Shown here: one piece after another, positions 11,405 to 23,093 of the stretch | How positions within the stretch are numbered: the first letter of the stretch is position 1 | How the letters are laid out: every line of letters begins with the position of its first letter | Position numbers and translations under genes: made by a program | DNA from: Zarea fungicola | Taxonomy: Eukaryota > Ascomycota > Sordariomycetes > Hypocreales > Cordycipitaceae | NCBI GenBank assembly: GCA_900169235.1 | Contig: FWCC01000330.1 | Coordinates: 1 to 64,000, forward strand | Direction of reading: 5' to 3' | DNA: 64,000 nt | Notes under the pieces: generated by a model | What the model was told of the DNA's origin: nothing | Databases searched by the model: none | The model's input: only the letters and a program-made list of their open reading frames with translations

Positions 11405-13007
11405 TACATTCCGAGACAGCTCAAATTAGTTAGAGTGCCATGCCGGCTGTGCTACTAAATGCTGCCTCTTTGACGTGTAAAAGAAGCGAGTTTATTCAAC
11501 ATAGAGCAAGTGAAGTAAATATTTTGAAGTGTAATAGGATAGCAGGTGGCTCGCCCATGGTGAACTCAGCCTGCGGCAGTTTGCAATACACGCTGGATGA
11601 CTGTCCACAAGATACATCTGCTCTCTCCGACGATGAATAAGCGACTGATTAAGAAAGCAGACAGTTCTCTAAACAATGTGAAAGTTTCGCTCCTCAAACA
11701 TGATGAATACTTTGGTGATGACTACCGAGGCATGGAAGAAGGCATATGTATCGGGGCAGTACATAAACGGATAACCAGGCACAGACTATGGACTAACAAG
11801 GGGTAAGCGTTTAATATCCTGGTTTGGTCGGACACACGGCGGCTGTCGCACCCAGATCTTGATGAATAACGCAGAAAAGGGAAATGGAAAACAAAGCCGC
11901 TGCACGGTGCGCATAATATATTTGTTTTAAGGGCGAAAATAGACAGTTGCCCTTCTTGGGGACTGGCTGGTATTCATTGTTATGGGAGAGCCTGCGGTTC
12001 CGCGGCAAGAGCAAAGAAAAAAATCATCACAAATTTCCTCGATATATTTGAACATATTGCTGACAGAATTTTGCAACTATTTCTAGCTATTTCTCTCCTC
12101 TACGAATCGTTCCCGTCTATGTCTCATATAATGGCGGCTGGCCAGCAAGCTCGACTCTGATAGGAAGTGCTGCCTGCGTATGCTTCGAACCGCCTTAAAA
12201 ATCGCTCTTAATACCTTGCCTTATAAGTCGACAAGTCCCTCCCAATAAAAGTGGTAGCTGTATCGAGGTAGCTGTATCGAGTTTCTAACAGGCGCTGGAA
12301 GCTTCGCCAGATACCTGCTTCATCAGTGGCCAGCCATCCGGTGCCAGCAAGTTTGTTGCCCCACACCTTGGTCTTTGGTCGCCTTTGGTGAGATCCGACG
12401 CTAGACAAGCCTACAAGCCCCAAAAACGAACATGTCGGCACTTGGCCCCAGCTAGCGCGTGCTGGCTTCCACGCCGCCGGTACCAACTCCCGGGTCGTAT
12501 TTCCAGAGAAGAGCGGTATGGACGGTGCCGGAGGGAGGCAGCTGAAGATGGAGCCAGGAATCGAAGCGATGTTTGATAAAAGGTCCTATTACTGAGACGC
12601 TTTGGTTTCTGCTTTGTAGTAGTATGCCCCCAGATGATGAATCTCCGAGTACTTTCTCCAAAACAAACGAGCATGACGGGGGCGGACTAAATGGTTGCCA
12701 TGCTAGGCTCAGGGCAGCCAGACACGAAATGGCTTCTTTTTAGTCATTTTCTTTGTTTCAATCCCCAAGGAATCAGTTCTACTCCACCAAGCCACTCGAC
12801 CTCTCTCCACGCCCCATGGCCACACCTCCATTTTATTGCATTGCACCCCCCTCCCTTGCCATAGGGTCTTGGATCAAACTCCCACACTTCAATGGCTTCC
12901 TTTTTAAGACATGTACGGACCTTTTCCGCCTTTCATCATCGCGCCGATAGCGAACACCTCTCCTGGACGCAGGCTGTATCATCGATCTGCGGCGTTGCGT
13001 CTTGACA
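11405..13007. other. Intergenic between the GlyRS and P450 genes
   Basis: I find no supportable gene over 1.6 kb. A perfect 14-bp tandem duplication is at 12253-12280. From about 12720 to 13000 the + strand is pyrimidine-rich, as expected of the P450 promoter. Confidence 0.55.
12253..12280. repeat. Perfect 14-bp tandem duplication
   Basis: GGTAGCTGTATCGA occurs twice without a spacer. Confidence 0.8.
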
Positions 13008-14820
13008 ATGACACTCTCAGCCGCACTCTCAGGCTGCTCCGTAGTTACGCTCCTTTCTTATGCACTTCTTATTGCTGTGATAGTCTCCTCGCTCCGCCAA
13101 GTCAGGCTCTGGTATCGGCTGAGACACATTCCGGGTCCGAGGCTGGCATCATGGTCGATATGGTGGCAGCTACGCGGGGCGTTGAGCGGTGAATTACCAC
13201 AGCTCTTGAAAGCGGCAACTGACGAATATGGTGCGTTTTGGCCATACCTAGATACACCGTACCTGTTACTGGTTGAACCGTGAATCTGATCCCATTGCTC
13301 TGCAGGTTCCCTTGTTCGCATCGGCCCAAATCAACTAGTCTCCTCGGATCCGGAGACCGTCCGTCGAATGTCTGCTGTGCGAGGCAACTTCACCAAAGGG
13401 GAGTTCTACAAATCAGGCAGAATTGTGCCCGGTGTCGACAATGTTGTATCTGTCATGGATGAGAATATGCACAAGGCACTACGTGCACAGATGGCTCCTG
13501 CTGTATGTCTTCTCCCCGGCCTCTCTTCTTTGAATACAACTTTGATGCTGAGCAAGACCTCTAGTTTGCAATGCGCGGCAATGAACAGTACGGTTTTGAA
13601 GCTGGCATGGACCGGCAGATTAGTAGTTTCATCTCCATGTTGCAGACCAAGTATACGTCGACAGACTCTGACATCCGACCAGTGGATATGGCAGAGAAGA
13701 CCCAGTTCCTCGCTCTGGACATTATTGGTGATATTTCAGTTGGAAAGCCTTTTGGATATCTAGAAGAAGACAAGGATTTATATGACTACAACGAAATTAA
13801 CATGACTTCGTTACCCATTATGGCACTTGTCTCGGTGCTGCCATGGCTGACTGATATTCTACACCGATGGCCATTTCGATTAGCGTTGCCCAGCGAGGGC
13901 GACAATGTTGGGTTTGGACGGCTCATGGGGTAAGAAAATACGATGTTAGACTACCCTCTTATCCATAGTAACTTGTGCCTCCAGGCTAGTGACCAGTTTT
14001 GTCGAATCACGAATGCAAGCAAGTGGTAGCAAAGACGGCGACATGATGCAAATCCACATTGAGAACGGCTTGGCAAAGCGCGATCTTATCCAGCAAGGAT
14101 TCGTCACCATGTACGTAGTGTTAGTACCAGCAAATTTCGCCGAAGCTAATGAAGGAGCAGCATTGCGGGCTCAAACTCTACAGCCCATACAATACGAATG
14201 ACGCTTCTGTCCACCATCTCAACCCCGTTGGTTTACAAGATGCTCCAAACGGAAATCGATATGGCGGGCTCTGCAATTACATCTCCGATTCCTTGGCGTG
14301 AGCTTGATCGCCTTCCCTATCTTCAAGCAGTTATCAAGGAAGGCCTTCGAATGTGGCCCCCAGTGGGTGGTTTGGGTTTCAAGCGCGTACCTACGGGAGG
14401 CGACTATATCAACGGGTACCACGTGCCCGGCGGCACCGAGATAGGACAGGCTTTCTTCGCAATCGGTCGATCCAAAGAAATTTGGGGAGCTGATGCTGAT
14501 ATTTTTCGCCCGGAGCGATGGCTGAGTGCCAGTCCTGACGAGTTGAAGAAAATGAACAATGCTGTTGATACCCATTTTGGAGGTGGCAAGTTTTCTTGTT
14601 TAGGAAAACCAATTGCCATGATGGAGTTGCACAAATCTGTCTTTGAGGTAAGTTTGAACCCTGGTTCAGCTTTCTGAGGCGAAATGGTCCTAAAATGCTA
14701 CAGCTGATGAAGAATTTCGACATGTCTGTGGTCAACCCGCACAAGCCGATGAAGACCACAGCGTCGGTCTTTGTTTGTGACACTGACTTTTGGGTCACAT
14801 TAAGAAAACGACCCAAGTGA
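13008..14820 (+). CDS. Cytochrome P450, pisatin demethylase-like
   Basis: This is a membrane-anchored microsomal mono-oxygenase; the substrate is unknown. Exons are 13008-13230, 13306-13502, 13565-13929, 13985-14110, 14161-14647 and 14704-14820, giving 504 residues. An N-terminal hydrophobic anchor (about residues 10-28) precedes the proline hinge HIPGPRLASW. The K-helix ExxR is EGLR in VIKEGLRMWPPVGG, the PERF-type motif is FRPERW, and the heme loop is FGGGKFSCLGKPIA with the axial Cys. The I-helix reads AGSNSTA: the acidic residue before the usual Thr is Asn and the Thr is Ser, which is unusual. The similarity to pisatin demethylase/benzoate hydroxylase-type P450s is from the overall motif pattern. 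It stands alone, without a biosynthetic backbone gene nearby, so detoxification is as likely as secondary metabolism. Confidence 0.92.
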
Positions 14821-15198
14821 CTGTTTTCCAGTGGAATAAGAGGTAGTTATTGTCGATTGTTGTTTTTAGCATGCCTGCCCTTTATTTTTGAACGAATGCG
14901 ATGATCATTGATTGATACATTGTGTCGCCAGCGGGGCCAAATACCGGAACTGCAGTTACAAACGGATTATATACTTCAGTACTTAAGATACCTCGGCAGC
15001 ATGATATAGATATGGGAAGCCCCAAACAGCTTGAATCGAATTTGAGATGATATTTGAGCTCCTTGTACACGTAACAGTGTCTTGAAAGATAGCAGCGCAG
15101 GAAGTGAAGCAAAATTCAGTACCAAGGCATCCATTTGTACAAGAGGATTTATTTACAGAAGGGGTATCTATCAAATACATCAAGGTCCATTGCCATAT
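14821..15198. other. Intergenic, convergent 3' flanks of the P450 and NTR2 genes
   Basis: Nothing beyond AT-rich 3' flank is visible. Confidence 0.6.
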
Positions 15199-16651
15199 TT
15201 ACAGCCCATCAGCTCGCACATCTACTGCAGTTCGACCAGGCGTCGAACCAAGGCTCTCCGGGCCGCGATCACCTGCGAAGCTGGCATCAAGCAGGCCAGC
15301 GGTGGCACCACTGTCAGGCCCAGTGGCGCTCTTTTTCATAGCTTCCTGGTACTTTTTGCCTGTCTCGTCCAGCAGCGCCTGAACTTCCTTCTCGCGCGTG
15401 GCGATCCCCTGCTTCTCGCTGCGCATTTGCTCCACCTCGGCACTCTTCAGCTGGATCTGCGCCTCCATGCCGCGCAGCGTCGTCTGCAACCGGGCGATGC
15501 ACTCTGCCAGGCCGGGCAGTGGCGTGATCTTGAGCGGAATCTCGAGGTGCTCCTTAGCCAAGTCCCGCCGTGGCCGCTTCAGGCCATCCATGCCCGCCCG
15601 TGTCTGCGCCGCCTCATACGCTATGCGCCGCTCGGCATCACTGTCTGAGGAAGAGTCGGATGAGTGGCCCTCGGCGGCGTTGATGAGTTCCGCCATCTTC
15701 TGCCGGTCTTGTTTGCGGCGCTGCTTCTCGGCGCGTTTTCCAAGGGACACGCCGCCATCTTCAACAAACTCGTCGAAACCTTCGCCCATCTGATCCTCGT
15801 CCTGTACTAACCGAGTATCGTCCTTCTTCTTTGTAGTCCTCTGGTCGCGGTCATTATCTTCCACGGATAGAAAATCTTGTTCCTGCGCTAATCTTGCCCT
15901 GCGCTCTTTGCGCTCTTGAATTTCTGCGTCGGTAAGAACCTGGATCTTTGGCGCTGGAACTGCGACCGCTGGGGAATCCACAACCATGGCGCCTTCCAGC
16001 TCTGATGGATCGAGCTCCATTTCATCTGGATCTGTCAGTATTGAGGCGGTATCTATGGGCGTTGTCGGCGTGGAAGACTGTAATTCGTCTAAATATTCTT
16101 TGCTGTATCGAGGTCTCTCATCTTCATTCTCAAATGTCCGTGTGGGGAAGCCTCTCATGGCGAGACCGCGCTTCAAAGCACTGTTTTCTACCGCGCGCTG
16201 ACCTAGCGTTGATTGCTTTATCGACATCTCCAGTGTTGCAGTCTCGTCATCATCTTCATGTTTTCCGAGACCAAATGACAGTCGAGGCTGTGATTTTTTC
16301 CTTTGCTTTCCGGTGCCAAATTTAGGCTTGATGACCACAGGCGGCGCGTCATCGTCCCCCTCGTTGCCGGTAGATGACACATCGACATCTGCTGATTCTG
16401 CGGCGAATGCTTTACGGAGACCTGATTGTCTTGAACCTTTCTTGACTGATTTTATCTTGAAAGATGGTAGTGAGTGATCTGCTATGGGCTCAAGGTTAGC
16501 TTCATCTAAGTTGCGAGCAACCAAATTTGTTCATAGTGTTACCTGTGGTAGACGCGCTCCCCGTCTCCGGGCCAGCATTTTCAGCACCTTCGCCCTCTTC
16601 ATCATCGACTTTAATTACTCGTGCTTTCCGCCGTGATCCAAAAGAACTCAT
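15199..16651 (-). CDS. NTR2: Nineteen-complex-related protein 2 (NTR2 domain), spliceosome disassembly factor
   Basis: NTR2 family proteins act in the nucleus with Ntr1 and the helicase Prp43 to take apart the post-splicing intron-lariat spliceosome. Exons are 16651-16543 and 16481-15199, giving 463 residues. The protein is highly charged and mostly disordered. It starts MSSFGSRRKARVIKVDDEEG, as is typical of the family, has the conserved block SALKRGLAMRGFPTR and RPRYSKEYLDELQSSTP, and a C-terminal coiled coil (about residues 355-420, CIARLQTTLRGMEAQIQLKS). I chose the 61-nt intron ending at 16482 because it holds a perfect GCTAAC branch site; an in-frame 37-nt alternative ending at 16506 would add 8 residues but is very short. 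Assignment is by family pattern; yeast Ntr2 is itself poorly conserved. The gene is head to head with SmG. Confidence 0.82.
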
Positions 16652-16874
16652 GTTGAATTATGTTTTATTTTTGAGATGAATTCTGTCGCTCTGAGTTGCT
16701 GCCTGTCGAGACTGCTGGCAGTATTATCTTATCGACACGTGATCCATTTTTTTTGGGCGCTGGAAGTGCGCGATGCAGAGCCAGGTTTCTTCGCGTGGTG
16801 CCTGGTCACCGGCCTGCAGCTTTTGTCCACTTTGCCCGACAACAAGACTTCGCGAAAGATATTAGCTTCTCATA
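16652..16874. promoter_or_regulatory. Shared bidirectional promoter of NTR2 and SmG
   Basis: Only 223 bp separate the two start codons. The perfect E-box CACGTG lies at 16736-16741 in the context ACACGTGAT (reverse ATCACGTGT), a Cbf1-type site, 85-90 bp from the NTR2 start and about 135 bp from the SmG start. Function is inferred. Confidence 0.55.
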
Positions 16875-17341
16875 ATGGCGCCCGCACAACCTGAGCTCAA
16901 GAAGGTTCGTATTCTCCACATGGAAATCTTTCAATATCCATCGGACCATCGTGATCGCGACGAACGAGCTTCCAATTGTATGTCTGCTAACTATGATTTA
17001 CAGTACCTCGACAAGCGCCTGTTTGTCCAACTGAACGGCAGCCGCAAGGTTATTGGAGTCCTGCGTGGATATGATGTATGCAGAAGCAAGCTTGCTCTAG
17101 CTCTGTGCCGCGCGTTGCTAATGGTTGATCGCAGGTTTTCTTGAACATTGTTCTGGACGAGGCGGTCGAGGAGAAAGAAGGTGGCGAAAAGGTCAGAATA
17201 GGCATGGTGGTATGTTATTCTGCTGTTTTATGCAAGAGCAGGGATGTCTGAGCTAACAAACCACAGGTGATTCGAGGCAACTCTGTCGTCATGCTGGAAG
17301 CCATGGAGCGCATTGGCGGCGACGACCGACAACACCGATAG
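16875..17341 (+). CDS. SMX2: Small nuclear ribonucleoprotein G (SmG)
   Basis: SmG is one of the seven Sm proteins forming the ring around the U-rich site of U1, U2, U4 and U5 snRNAs in the nucleus. Exons are 16875-16904, 17004-17075, 17135-17209 and 17267-17341, giving 83 residues, the normal size. Sm1 is seen in KRLFVQLNGSRKVIGVLRGYDVFLNIVLDEA (quoted in parts: VIGVLRGYDVFLN) and Sm2 in VIRGNSVVMLEAMER. The start MAPAQPELKKYLDKRLF matches fungal SmG; the first intron begins with the weak donor GTTCGT. Lsm7 is the closest alternative but the C-terminus and Sm2 fit SmG better. Three introns in an 83-codon gene is typical of this class in filamentous fungi. Confidence 0.95.
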
Positions 17342-17514
17342 ACCAAGCAGGGAAACGAGCTGTGGGAGTGAAATATGATTTTGAATTTAACAGGCGTTCC
17401 GGTATGAAGGAAAGAAATGATATAAAAAAGATACGGGACCAGTAACCAAGATATACCAAGGGAAACCGGGCTATCCCTGTGCAACAATAGCGAAAGACGG
17501 GTCTAATATGAAGT

Positions 17515-18051
17515 TTATGCCTTGCTCACCCAAGCCTTTTCGTCATAGTTCTCCATCATTTTGCCCCCAAAGGCTTGGTACCAACCCTTGATACCGCCAG
17601 TCATGATGAACGTCTTGATGCTGGTCTCACCGACTTCGTTCAAGTAATCCTGCATCCAGCGGGCAGACCTTGTACCCCGCCCGCCTGAGCTCCCTGCGAA
17701 AAGTCAGTAAAGTCTAACAGTGATGGGTCCTTTGAAGAGTTTACCGCAGTAGAAAATCACTCTCTCAATGCCAGCCTGCTTCACGAGCTGGTAGACAACA
17801 GGCCTGGTTTGGTAGAAGGACTGTGCGGGGAGGTTGATTGATGTCGCGACCGTGCCACCATCCCAATCATTTCGGCGAACGTCGACCAGGAGAAAGTTTC
17901 TATTCTCATGTTTTGGAGCAGCCAATGCTCTTTTCAGTATCTCCATAACCTCTGAGTTCTCAATCATCTCACAAGTGGCCTGCGGATCGGGAAGACCATC
18001 CCACCATGGAGGGGCCTCGCCAGCGAGCGGGGCATTTTCCTGCGTCGACAT
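17515..18051 (-). CDS. Cdc25-type rhodanese phosphatase / arsenate reductase-like protein
   Basis: This is a single-domain rhodanese of the Cdc25/Acr2/Ych1 type, expected to be a cytosolic arsenate reductase or small phosphatase. Exons are 18051-17745 and 17693-17515, giving 161 residues. The domain start is LLVDVRRNDWDGGTVATSINLP, and the active-site loop FYCGSSGGRGTR contains the CX5R signature (C, GSSGG, R). The intron interrupts the codon just after the catalytic Cys, and splicing is required to build the loop. The C-terminus has the usual MTGGIKGW motif. A canonical sulphurtransferase would have a different loop length, so phosphatase or arsenate reductase activity is favoured; which one cannot be told. 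No arsenite pump gene is adjacent. Confidence 0.85.
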
Positions 18052-18564
18052 GACTGCCTGTTAGCTTTTCAATTGGAGCGGCTTGAAAAAATTCTAGGAA
18101 AGGGGACACAGATTTGAGCGCCGTCAGAGGTAAATGTACGTTTGGGTATACGCTCTTGGCAGATTGATATAGCACGGCAATTGCGACTTCCCAAAGATGG
18201 CTCATGTCCACGTGATGCAATTCCAATACTTGCCTGTCATCAAAGCAGTTTCGCTTCCTAAGAAATTTCATTGCGGCACAAAGAATAAAAACCGGTTTCA
18301 TATAGTGGTATTTCTGTTCTACTTCCCGTTACCTTATCAGTATCCAATTGCACTCTACGAAGGAGAATTCCCATACCCTGCATATACGGTGTATATGGAT
18401 TAGAAACATGCTGTAAACGGAAGAATGCCCTTTAAATTCTTGGTTCATCTGGCTATATTTTAATCATTCAGCTGCCTCTTGGTCAAAACTAGTAAAATCA
18501 TCAATGAATCGAATCCACCAACAATAAATGGAGCAATAACTCCCCAAACATCTCTTTTGAACGG
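18052..18564. other. Intergenic, rhodanese promoter and ABC transporter 3' flank
   Basis: There is no gene. An E-box CACGTG occurs at 18209-18214, about 160 bp upstream of the rhodanese start. Confidence 0.55.
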
Positions 18565-21500
18565 TCACTTACCGTTAAAGCTCCTGACCAGGTCCTCTCG
18601 GTCAGCACTATGATTAACTAGCGCCCAAAACTGGCCCTCTTGCCGATACAACTCAGCTGGCGTCCCGAACTCAACAACTCTTCCATTATACATCACCAAA
18701 ACTTTGTCTAAGTGAGTGACAGTGGCCAGCCTATGAGCAATTATCATAACTGTGGTATCTGGTAACCCTTCTCGGATCATAGCCTGAATTGTGGAATCCG
18801 CTTCCATATCCACTGCACTCGTTGCCTCGTCCATAATGACTACCTTCTTCCCAGAGACCATCGCTTTGACAAGACATAAGATCTGTCGCTGACCGTGAGA
18901 AAGATTGGCACCCCCTTCGCTGACCATAAAAGATAGACCATAGCCGTTACTTTCGGTTTTATTTCTTGTGTTTGTAGCCGTGGAGAAGAATTGACATTGC
19001 TGCAAGCAGGCAACTAACTTCTCATCGGAATGCGTGCCATCGGGGTCAATGACTTCTCGGAGCGTGCCACCAAACAGATGCGGATCTTGAGGAATGACAA
19101 GGATTCGTTTGCGCAGCACCTCGACTTTAATGCTTGAAATATCTACCGAACCAATGCGGATGATACCGCCTCGTTTCTCAATCAATCGGACAAAGGCCAA
19201 TGCCAGAGTAGACTTGCCAGCGCCTGTTCTGCCGACTACGCCAACCCGCTCACCCGGGTTGATGGTGAATGTTACCTCATGCAAAGTATCAGGCACTCCA
19301 GGACCGTAGCCTGCCGCATAATCAAAGACTTGAAGCTCTCCCTCCTCAGGCCATGAATCTTGAACATCCAAGCCATCAACTGGTTCCTGTTCAATCGAGC
19401 CATAATTGTCAATCTTCTCGGCGATCCTGAGTCCAGACTCCATTGCAGATATTTGCTGAAGAAAGCCAGATACAGTTTCGCTGAACTGTAAAGCGAATGA
19501 CAGTGCTGCACCAGCAGTGCCAGCTCCGGCACCAGAGAATACGATAGAAGCGCAAGACAGCACAACATAAATGGCCCCCAGAGCCCCAAGCTGAAAATCT
19601 GTTACAATTGTATGCAGACTCTTGTGCCACGCACTAGACGCTTTTTCATCAAGTATCCGGCTTGCCCGCCTAAAGAAGTGTTCTTTCATTCCATAGGCCC
19701 GCACTGTCGAAATACCGTCTGGAGCGTACAACGAACTGCGATGCTGCAGAAATACAGATGCCATCTTGTCGTCGATGGCAGTCAGATATTTGGCTGCCGG
19801 AATGAGATGTCGTCCAATGATGAAGTATAAGTAAAAAAGGCCTATCATGAGGGGCGTGTTGTACAAGGATAACGAGGCACTGCGCCGAAGTTAGAATACA
19901 TGGGAAAGATGCCTGAATCCCCATTGAGCATTTACAACCTACCTGGTCCACAGAATAGTGATAAGCTGACTGAAAAATGCAAAGACATAACCAAGTACAT
20001 ATGTCAAATCCTCATCGACTATCCTCGTGTACTTATCACAATGCTGAAGAATCTCGCCATGTGAGGCCGATTCAAGCCAATGCAGCGGTGCACCGAAAAT
20101 ATGTTCCATCATTTGATAATATAGCTTTTTGGATGCGGTTCTGTAAAGTTTAATCATCGTGACTGCCCTGATTGAGATAGTCAGCGTTGTCAAAGCACTC
20201 AAGAGCATGTATGCCTGACCAGGCGACAGGCGGTTGGACTTTTCAGCTGCAGACGAAGTTTTATCCCCAGCAACCCACTCTTCCAACCACGAAGACACAG
20301 ATACTCTGTTCCATTCACAGATGGCTAGGGACGTTAGCGCGAGTAGCCAGCTTGGTGCACCACCGCTGGCATTGAAGTAAATGATGTATGGAGCTGAGCG
20401 AAATGTTTCCTCTGTTGCACCTGGTTTTACAGGTAGAACAGGGGTTGTAGCTGGCTTGTCAGACAATTGGCCACTTTCTCTGCAATATATTGAATAATTG
20501 AAACCGTCATCCGCAAGAGAGGGCTTTGCAGAATCCTGCTCAGCTGGAGGGGCAGCAGCTCTGGAAACCAACTCACCAGTGGCAGTCTGGTTATGAATAC
20601 GCAGGCGGTATGAGACCTTGGAACACACCTGATCCTCATGGTGAGTCACTAGAATCCTAGTCCTGCCACGGGAAAGGCTTCCACAGAGTGCCTTTTCCAC
20701 AATCCACTTGCGGACTTCGGCGTCGACGGCGCTCAGTACATCATCCATCAAAATGAAGCTGGCTTGGGAATAAAGAGCTCGTGCCAGAGCTATGCGGGAT
20801 CGCTGTCCGCCACTGAGGGAGACGCTCTTAATTGTAATAATCGTCATATCTCTGTCTCTGAACTTATGTAGGTCCTTGTCCAGCGCACAGCAGTAAAGTA
20901 CAAGTGCATAGCGTTCTTCATCCATGGGCAAGCCAAACAGAATATTGTCTTGTATGGTGGCATTATCCATCCATGGAGTCTGTGGTACCAATGCGAAGTT
21001 ACCAGGCTGAATCCAGTTTCCCGCAAGACCGTTGTTCTTCTGTTCACCTCTAGAGGCAAGTGGGCGACAAATGTCACCAGATAAGATCTTGGCTTCACCA
21101 GCGAGAGCGGACAAAAGCAAAGACTTTCCGCACCCAGTCTTGCCAGTTATTATGCTTAACTCCCCATTAGGAAAATTTGCTTCGAGTTTTTCAAGTCTGA
21201 AAGTGTCCTTCGCGTTCTCTTTCGCATGCCAAGTAATGGTAGCATTACGCAAGGACAGTGTGTCGGAGGGCACAAACCGGGTCTCATTTATCTCTTCCTT
21301 TCTCAGAAATGCATCAAATTCCCGGGCACTAGCCCAGCCAGCTTTAATTCGGGGTATCTCCCGGGGAATGGCCCATAATTTTGATTGAAGCTCTGTGAAC
21401 AGATTGATGAACGTAAACGCTACTGAGGCAGTCAAAGCATTGCCCTGCCACGAATAGACGAATATCGGGATACCACTCAGCACGGCCGGACTGACGTTTG

Positions 21501-23093
21501 AGACAATTACCATCCAGAACCGTAACCAAGCAATTTCATTGTATCCCTGTACCTCCTTATCTCTAATTTTGTAAATTTTCTGCTTCCAAGCCGGCTCGGT
21601 GGCGGAGAGCTTAATTTGGCGAATGGCTAGGAGGGCGTCCTGTAAAATCGCATTTCGATTGCTCTTCAATTTCCAGATTCGCTGAAGCAAAGTCGCCCAG
21701 TGCTTTGTCTGAACCGTGGTTAGAGGTGTTATGAGTAACGCAGCTGCAATTGCAACTGTGACTGACCTCCACCCGACGAGGGCGACGAGGACGGCAGTCG
21801 TGGAAACGAGCTGGGTTGAAAGTCCGACGACCTTGTAGAGAAGAGGAAAAGCCGAACACGCCCGAGCACTATAAATCAAATGTCAACAGCTATTCAGCAA
21901 ATATAAGACAAGTTAATCTCAAACCTAAGAGCGTTAATGTGTAGCAACGTTGACATGCTCTGGGCCTCTCTGTCCGCAGGGCTTACAGCAATAGTGGGCA
22001 GAGTCAGAACTTTTTGATACGCCAAAGCTCCCAGTGTCTGACGCATTGGTATATCAATCATACTAGAGCCGATCCACATGGTCCATGCTGTGAAGAATAC
22101 AGGTAGAAGATTCGATACACCGAGCAGCAAAGCCATGAACATAATATCGCGAGTTGCTCCCTCATGCTCACCATCGAGACGCTCTAACAGACGATAAGTG
22201 ACTAGGTTTGGCATGATAACAGCAAAAGATTGTAAAACTGCCAATATCGACTGAAGAGCTAAAGGGGCAAGGTACTCCCTCAGTAGAACGAGTCCAAGCC
22301 CCTGCGAAGCAAGCCTGTTTGTGAGGCGGCGATGGTGCTCCGTCAATGCCGCTGTGCGAAGGCTTGCGGGAAGAACTGGCAGAGTTTTGACGTCCTTCCT
22401 CTGCAAATTTCCTAGTTTGAAGACCTTCCTGGGCCAAAGAAACGTGAGAAGCTCAATGAGAGGCGCGGTATTTTGGCGATCAGTTGGTGAACCTTCATGG
22501 AACCTATCCTGTCCTCTTGGAATCGTAAGGAATATTACCAGCAGCAGCACGGAGAGCACAACGCTAAAAGCAGATAAACACATATGGTCTAAGAACTTCA
22601 AATCTTTTCCACAGTGAATTGCCATTAAGACGGCGAGGAGAGCTGTTGAAACAGCTCCGTCCGTCACTGATCGAGCGGTTATCCCAGCCCTTGCCTCAGA
22701 GGATAGATTCAAGACATGGCCGACCACAATACACTAATGACGTGTCCATCAACATCATACGATTAATAACAGTTAACAACAGCGGATCTTCATTGATTGT
22801 CTCACCCATGGGAGAATTCGACCGGATGGGGCTGCAGAGCCCATGACGCCTATAGCCGTCGCCCAAACTCCAGCGGCAACACCGCCTGTCATGATCATTC
22901 TATCACGGAAATCCTTTGACAGACCACGCCGGGAAAGTAATCGAATAATAAGGCTAAAAAAGCCGTGGGTGACCATTATTCCAAACAGAATTGAATCCAT
23001 GTTAGCCCACGAAAGTGCAACTGGAGCGAACCAAGATGGCCAACGCCTGCGAAGCCTGTCCGCACTACCATATCTGTCGATAGCCTCGGCCAT
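18565..23093 (-). CDS. ABCC-type (MRP/multidrug-resistance) ABC transporter
   Basis: This is a full-length ATP-driven exporter of the plasma or vacuolar membrane, probably for conjugates or drugs. Exons are 23093-22806, 22733-21925, 21868-19943 and 19879-18565, giving 1445 residues. An N-terminal membrane region (TMD0-like, about residues 1-170, somewhat short) precedes TMD1, NBD1 (Walker A GKTGCGKS near residue 610, signature LSGGQRSRIALARAL, Walker B ILMDDVLSAVD), TMD2 and NBD2 (Walker A GRTGAGKST near 1230, signature LSHGQ, Walker B VIMDEATSAVD, switch His in IIAHRLATV). Asp in place of the catalytic Glu in NBD1 is the ABCC hallmark of one degenerate ATP site. The stop codon overlaps a perfect GTAAGT donor (FNG then GTAAGTGA), so the last two residues could differ through one more intron. 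The gene is followed upstream by a Zn2Cys6 regulator on the same strand. Confidence 0.93.
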
